Positions 38,244 through 42,801 of a DNA stretch of 42,801 nt are shown here, one piece after another. Every line of letters begins with the position of its first letter. Position 1 is the stretch's first letter. Both the position numbers and the translations under genes were made by a program. The notes under the pieces are model-generated. The model had not been told where the DNA came from and searched no databases. It saw only the letters and a program-made list of their open reading frames with translations. This DNA is from Candidatus Eiseniibacteriota bacterium (GTDB lineage Bacteria; Joyebacterota; Joyebacteria; Joyebacterales; Joyebacteraceae), in the NCBI GenBank assembly GCA_030613615.1, contig JAUWLR010000007.1, forward strand, positions 1 to 42,801, in the 5' to 3' direction.

Positions 38244-39599
38244 TTACGCTCCGGTCCCGGTGCCCGGGAATTCGTCAGGCAGCCCGTTTGAGACGACCGG
38301 AGCGGGCTCGAACGCCGCGTCCAGCCTGGTCTCTTTCCGCTGCATCAGCGCGCCCAGTCCGAAGAAGATGATGACGACACCGACCAGAGTTCCCACGAGG
38401 GGTATCGCCGTCACGAGATAGACGATCGCGAGACCCAGCAGCATCGAGGGGATCGGAGAGACGTCCGTCCTTCCACCCCTCTTGAGGATCAGGTTGCCAA
38501 GCCAGATCGAGAAGTAGAACTTCGCGATGTAGAGAGCGATAGCATAGGCCAGCCCGACAATGAACATCAGCGGGATCGTCAGAATGAAGACCAGCAGCAT
38601 GAGAAGCACGATCGGCATGCAGATGAAGGTGACGAACCCTATCCCCAGACTCTTGAGGGGCTTGGTCCGGATGATCTCCGCCGTCCTCCTGGCATGGTCG
38701 GTCGTCAGAGCGACAATGATCGTGCCCGCAACGAGTGCGGCGAGGAAGCCGAGGAAGTGGAACAGGACGCTGACGCCGCCGAAGAAATCGAAGTCGATTT
38801 CCTCCTCGATGACCTTCTGGAACGTGACCTCGCCCGCGACCGTCCCCTCGGGGATGTCGATCTCGGAGGGGCCCTCGTAGAAGAGATCGCCTCCGATGTG
38901 CGCATCCGGGCCCAGCCTGATGCCTCCATCGGTGGTTATCTCAGCGTTGCCCGCGATCGTGCCGTCCATGTCCAGGAACCCGGTCATGATGCGGGCCCTT
39001 CCGCCGACAGCTCCATCCATGGTCACCGTGGCCGCCGCGATGATGACGTCCCCGTCGATGACCGCGGTCTCGCTGATCTGGACATCCTTGGCGGCGACGA
39101 TGAAGTCCCCGACGACGTAACCGTCGAGATAGAACGTCTCGCACGCGAACCGCACGTCGTCTCCAACCACACCGGTGACGCGCATCGTCTCGCACATGCC
39201 ATTCAGGTCCTGGGTCACCGTGCCGGAGATCGTCCCGTCCTGGAAACCCGCGACGATGTCGCCGTCCAGCGTGCCCGCGATCTCGAGGCTCTGCGCCCAT
39301 ATGTAGAGATCCGCTTCCTTGGTCTCTCCCTCGGGCACGAGATATTGCCCGGCCTGTTGGATATCGATCTTGCCGTGGCCCGGTGTCAGCACGTGGACGG
39401 TGCTGGCCGCGACGCCGCGCGCGGGGTCGCCCGCACCGGTGTCGACGGCCTCAGCAGGCGTTGGCGTCAGCAGGATACCCAGCGCGACAGCCACGACGAG
39501 CAGGCCCAGCGCCACCCGGATCATCACGTTCCTGACGTCTCTCTCTCTCACCACCGCGACGGCGACCTGTCGCGCTCTCACGATGCGCATCGCATTCAT
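38244..39599 (-). CDS. bactofilin-like (polymer-forming) domain with N-terminal signal/TM and C-terminal TM helices
   Basis: N-terminal VALGLLVVAVALGILLTPTPAEA; beta-helical repeats (IAGTLDGDIVAG, VVGDFIVAAKDVQISETAVIDGDVIIAAATVTMDGAVGG, LGPDAHIGGDLFYEG); then several TM helices. RBS AAGGAG before ATG at 39599. Confidence 0.87.
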   Translation of the reverse strand: MNAMRIVRARQVAVAVVRERDVRNVMIRVALGLLVVAVALGILLTPTPAEAVDTGAGDPARGVAASTVHVLTPGHGKIDIQQAGQYLVPEGETKEADLYIWAQSLEIAGTLDGDIVAGFQDGTISGTVTQDLNGMCETMRVTGVVGDDVRFACETFYLDGYVVGDFIVAAKDVQISETAVIDGDVIIAAATVTMDGAVGGRARIMTGFLDMDGTIAGNAEITTDGGIRLGPDAHIGGDLFYEGPSEIDIPEGTVAGEVTFQKVIEEEIDFDFFGGVSVLFHFLGFLAALVAGTIIVALTTDHARRTAEIIRTKPLKSLGIGFVTFICMPIVLLMLLVFILTIPLMFIVGLAYAIALYIAKFYFSIWLGNLILKRGGRTDVSPIPSMLLGLAIVYLVTAIPLVGTLVGVVIIFFGLGALMQRKETRLDAAFEPAPVVSNGLPDEFPGTGTGA

Positions 39600-39645
39600 G
39601 GTGCTCTCCTTGCGTGTGCGGCCCATACGTTTCTCTTACACACAC

Positions 39646-39675
39646 AGTGTACGCGTTATTCGCCCCGCACGGCAA
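39646..39675 (-). promoter_or_regulatory. candidate sigma70-like promoter of the bactofilin/phosphatase operon
   Basis: Minus strand TTGCCG-N18-TACACT about 45 nt upstream of the start codon. Confidence 0.4.
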
Positions 39676-39685
39676 AGCCAAGCCT

Positions 39686-39735
39686 GTGAAGTGTGGATTC
39701 AGGTGGGTGAAGTGCTTCTGAGCGGGGGTGAAACG
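39686..39735. promoter_or_regulatory. three phased direct repeats, candidate LytTR response-regulator operator
   Basis: GTGAAGTG (39686-39693) N13 GTGAAGTG (39707-39714) N13 GTGAAACG (39728-39735), exact 21-bp period, 10 bp upstream of the candidate -35 element. Confidence 0.6.
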
Positions 39736-39824
39736 CAGCGGCCCGACTACCCCGATTTGTCATGTGAGCGAGCGCCGTGTGGAGGGAAGCGGTGGCCCGC
39801 CCTCCCCGGCCGGACCGATCTCGG

Positions 39825-40580
39825 CTACCAGGGCAGTATCTCCCGCAGGCCCTTCGCCCGCGCTCTCGAGAGCACAAGCTCGCTCTTCTTCTCGTCGTCG
39901 ACGATTATCTTGTACTTGCCGCTGAACCACGGCACGATCTCTTTGACGTGATTCAGGTTGACGATGCTGGAGCGGTGACTCCGGAAGAAGACCCGGGGGT
40001 CCAGGCGGCTCTCGAGCTCCGCCATCGTCGCGTTCATCATGTACTTCTCGGAAGCGGTGTGCACAAAGACCAGTTCGTCCTCGACACCGATCCACACGAT
40101 GTCGTCCAGGTCGACAAGTACGATCTTCTTTCCCTTCATGACGGGGAGCCGCCGCATGTCGCGTGACCTGATGAGCCCGGCGAGTCTCGCCATCTGGTCG
40201 TCGAGCTGAGGGGTGTCATCAAGCAGCGACCGTGCCCGCTCGATCGCCTCACCGAGCCGCTCCCTCGAGATCGGCTTCAGCAGGTAGTCGACCGAGTTGA
40301 CCTCGAACGCCTTGATCGCGTACTCGTCGAAGGCCGTCGCGAAGATGACGAGCGGAACGTGTGTGAGCGCCTCGACGACCTCGAAGCCGTCCATGCCGGG
40401 CATCTGTATGTCGAGAATGACGACATCGGGCCCAAGCTCGCCCACCAGCTCGACCGCCCGGAGGCCGTTCTCCGCCTCACCTGCGACCTCGACGTCGGGG
40501 ATGTCCGCCAGGAGTTCCTTGATCCGCGCCCTGGCCAGCTCCTCGTCGTCGACCACGAGCACCCTCATCGACCTTCTCAT
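39825..40580 (-). CDS. LytTR-family response regulator
   Basis: Receiver: MRVLVVDDEELARARIKELL, VVILDIQMPGMDGFEVVEAL, VDYLLKPISRERL. LytTR: IVLVDLDDIVWIGVEDELVFVHT…FFRSHRSSIVNLNHVKEI. Confidence 0.96.
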   Translation of the reverse strand: MRRSMRVLVVDDEELARARIKELLADIPDVEVAGEAENGLRAVELVGELGPDVVILDIQMPGMDGFEVVEALTHVPLVIFATAFDEYAIKAFEVNSVDYLLKPISRERLGEAIERARSLLDDTPQLDDQMARLAGLIRSRDMRRLPVMKGKKIVLVDLDDIVWIGVEDELVFVHTASEKYMMNATMAELESRLDPRVFFRSHRSSIVNLNHVKEIVPWFSGKYKIIVDDEKKSELVLSRARAKGLREILPW

Positions 40581-40582
40581 GT

Positions 40583-41719
40583 CTAGCTCGGCCCTCCCTT
40601 CAGGCCCTCCGGTTCGATGCCGCCCTCCGCGGGCAATATGAGCTCAACTCTGGTTCCCGTCTCCCTGGAACTCTCGAACTTGAACCACTCCCCCTCACCG
40701 AATCGCGTGGCGAGCCGGTCGCGCACGTTCCTGAGCCCGTAACCCTCCGCCAGCATTTCCTCGAGGTCGATGAGACCGGTCCCCTTCCCGTCGTCCTGAA
40801 CAACTATCCGCAGGGTATCGTCGACGAGCGTCGCCTTTATCCTGATGGTTCCTCCCTCGACCATCGGGGAGATCCCGTGCCTCACCGCGTTCTCCACGAC
40901 CGGCTGGAGGATCAGAGGCGGAACCGGCACGTCGCGCGCGCCGGGATCGATCGCCTGCTCGATGTTCAGACGGCTGCCGAAGCGGGCCCGCTCCACGTCC
41001 AGATAGGCGTCGACCAGCTCCATCTCCTTCCGGAAGGGAACGCTGCCCTTCTCGGAGGCGAGCAGGGTGCCGCGGAAGATCCCCGCCAGCCGCTCGAGGG
41101 TCTGCTGCGCCGCGTCGGGATTGGACGAGATGAGGGCGGAGATCGAGTTCAGTGCGTTGAAGAGGAAGTGCGGGTTGATCTGCGCCTTGAGGGCCTTGAG
41201 CTCGGACCGTGCGGCGAGCTCGCGCAGTCGCTCCTCCCTGACCCTGTTGCGAGCGATGGCGGCGTAGCTCTTCTCTATCTGATCTCTCAGCCGTTCGTAG
41301 TTGTAGATGATCAGGCCGACGATGACGGCGATGATGCTGTCGACCACAACGAGCAGGAGAAGAAGCCTGCCCTGGTACAGGACGGTGAGTGGATTCCAGA
41401 AGATGACGAGAGCGGACCCGAACGCGCCGCCGGCCAGCAGTGTGACGATGGCGAGAGGAAGTCGGACAAGGGTCGGGAGCTCGCTGTAGCGAGGCAGCAC
41501 GAACCGGGCGGAGAAGCCCGCCGCGAACCCGATGGCGTTCGCGAAGAGGATGCCCGTGGGAACGAACCTGGCCATGGCGCCGTCCTCTTGCGAGAACAGT
41601 GCGATGGCCACACCCACGAGTCCGCCGGCCAGCGAGTTCGCAAGGAGCCAGAGGACGAGGCCGCGCGCCGTCGCCCAGAACTGCCCCGTGGCTGTTCCTG
41701 CCCGATTCACGTCTATCAC
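40583..41719 (-). CDS. LytS/YehU-type sensor histidine kinase with multi-pass membrane sensor domain
   Basis: LKAQINPHFLFNALNSISALI; VPPLILQPVVENAVRHGI; HATPase GLRNVRDRLATRFGEGEWFKFES. GTG start with GGGAG RBS. Confidence 0.95.
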   Translation of the reverse strand: MIDVNRAGTATGQFWATARGLVLWLLANSLAGGLVGVAIALFSQEDGAMARFVPTGILFANAIGFAAGFSARFVLPRYSELPTLVRLPLAIVTLLAGGAFGSALVIFWNPLTVLYQGRLLLLLVVVDSIIAVIVGLIIYNYERLRDQIEKSYAAIARNRVREERLRELAARSELKALKAQINPHFLFNALNSISALISSNPDAAQQTLERLAGIFRGTLLASEKGSVPFRKEMELVDAYLDVERARFGSRLNIEQAIDPGARDVPVPPLILQPVVENAVRHGISPMVEGGTIRIKATLVDDTLRIVVQDDGKGTGLIDLEEMLAEGYGLRNVRDRLATRFGEGEWFKFESSRETGTRVELILPAEGGIEPEGLKGGPS

Positions 41720-41731
41720 GATTCTCCCTTG

Positions 41732-41785
41732 TGCATTCCCGCGCGAACGTGCGTGCCCGTGCGAACGTGCATTCCCGCGCGAACG
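41732..41785. repeat. three-unit 18-bp tandem repeat upstream of the histidine kinase
   Basis: TGCATTCCCGCGCGAACG / TGCGTGCCCGTGCGAACG / TGCATTCCCGCGCGAACG. Confidence 0.9.
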
Positions 41786-41830
41786 CCGCGTGGAAGCTTC
41801 TGTCCGTCATGGGCGAGGCAGACGGCGAGG

Positions 41831-42801
41831 TCAGCTTCGGCGGATGACCGCCAAAACGCTGTGCTCGAAGTCGTGGACACGCCAGGCCTCACATTCGAAG
41901 CCGTTGACAATGACGGAGAACAGGACCTCCTCGCCCGACCCGTTCTCCATGATGCCGGATATCGCCGTGACGCCGTCTAAGAGCCCTGTCTTCGCGCGCA
42001 CGACGCTCCGGAGTTCCGCATATCCCATCCGATCGCTGAGCGTTCCGTCCGTGCCGCTGACACTCAGTGATGCCGCGAACTCGTACGAGGTTGTGAAGTC
42101 GGACAGTGCCTGTTGCATGACAGCGACTATCGCGCGCGGCGTCAGACGGTTGTCGCCGGAGAACCCGGACCCGTCCTCTATGTGGCACAACCCGCTGTCC
42201 CCCCCGGCCGCCCGCAGGTGATCCGTGAGGACCGCGGCCCCGCCCGCAGTGGTGCCGGGAGCGCCGTAGACGTGCGCGGCCATGGCCTTGAGAAGCTGCT
42301 CCGCCACGAAGTTGTTGCTGAATTTGTTGAGGTCGCGCACGATGAGCGACAGCGGCTTGGACGTATGCACCACGAGCGTCCGCGCGTCCTCGGGCGCCGC
42401 TCCCAATGCCACCGTCCCTCCAAACTCCACGCCCGCCGACTCAAGGAACTCCTGTAGTACTGCGCCGAAATACCCCAGACCGTCGTCCAGACTGCGGTAG
42501 TGAACGCGCGTTCCAGATCCCGCCGGAACGCTCCCGCTCACAGTGATCACATTCTTGCCCTCCTCGAACGTCCGTCGCACGCTCAGATTCGAACGGCTTC
42601 GGGACCTCCCGGTGGACACTCCGCCCCGCAACTCCACGAACGACGTCCCGGGCGCGAGCTCCACGACGGCGGGGGCGCCGGGACGCTCGGCGGGCGTAGT
42701 GTGCACGGCGACCGCGTTGAAGTTCAGGGAGAGAGCGCCCGTCCGCGCGTGATAGGCGCGGTCTCCATTGGCGACCGTCAGTGATGTCGTGTTCGCGGAA
42801 T
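41831..42801 (-). CDS. D-alanyl-D-alanine carboxypeptidase/endopeptidase (S13, PBP4/DacB-like), N-terminus outside the window
   Basis: KFSNNFVAEQLLKAM (SxN), VVRAKTGLLDGVTAISGIM (KTG). Frame is open to the right edge (…SANTTSLTVANGDRAYHARTGALSLNFNAVAVHTTPAE). Confidence 0.9.
   Translation of the reverse strand, partial: SANTTSLTVANGDRAYHARTGALSLNFNAVAVHTTPAERPGAPAVVELAPGTSFVELRGGVSTGRSRSRSNLSVRRTFEEGKNVITVSGSVPAGSGTRVHYRSLDDGLGYFGAVLQEFLESAGVEFGGTVALGAAPEDARTLVVHTSKPLSLIVRDLNKFSNNFVAEQLLKAMAAHVYGAPGTTAGGAAVLTDHLRAAGGDSGLCHIEDGSGFSGDNRLTPRAIVAVMQQALSDFTTSYEFAASLSVSGTDGTLSDRMGYAELRSVVRAKTGLLDGVTAISGIMENGSGEEVLFSVIVNGFECEAWRVHDFEHSVLAVIRRS

Overview
High-GC bacterial chromosomal segment with dense coding, mostly on the minus strand. 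The FlgD/T9SS-like C-terminal domain of a secreted protease suggests an FCB-group or related lineage (inference only). From left to right it contains: a secreted protein fragment and a subtilisin-like S8 protease (+); a Tricorn-type S41 protease; a histidine phosphatase; an esterase; two tandem lipoprotein paralogues; a translationally coupled valS-GT9-GT4-Mut7C RNase-THEP1 NTPase-GT4 operon behind a T-box leader with a readable GUC (Val) specifier; a solo groEL; a TamB/Omp85 pair; two GH57 enzymes plus a Rho_N/DUF4912 protein; a PflA-like radical SAM protein; a truncated M1-aminopeptidase remnant between a consensus promoter and a strong terminator; a retropepsin/PDZ protein flanked by 13-bp tandem repeats; and a signalling locus. 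The signalling locus is the best candidate for an undescribed system. A LytS-type histidine kinase and a PP2C/SpoIIE phosphatase carry the same membrane sensor domain (about 50% identity by hand alignment). A LytTR response regulator lies between them, together with an extracytoplasmic bactofilin-like membrane protein. Three direct repeats (GTGAAGTG-N13-GTGAAGTG-N13-GTGAAACG, exact 21-bp period) sit just upstream of a predicted promoter for the bactofilin/phosphatase operon, which fits the known architecture of LytTR binding sites. No tRNA, rRNA, CRISPR or IS element was recognised.
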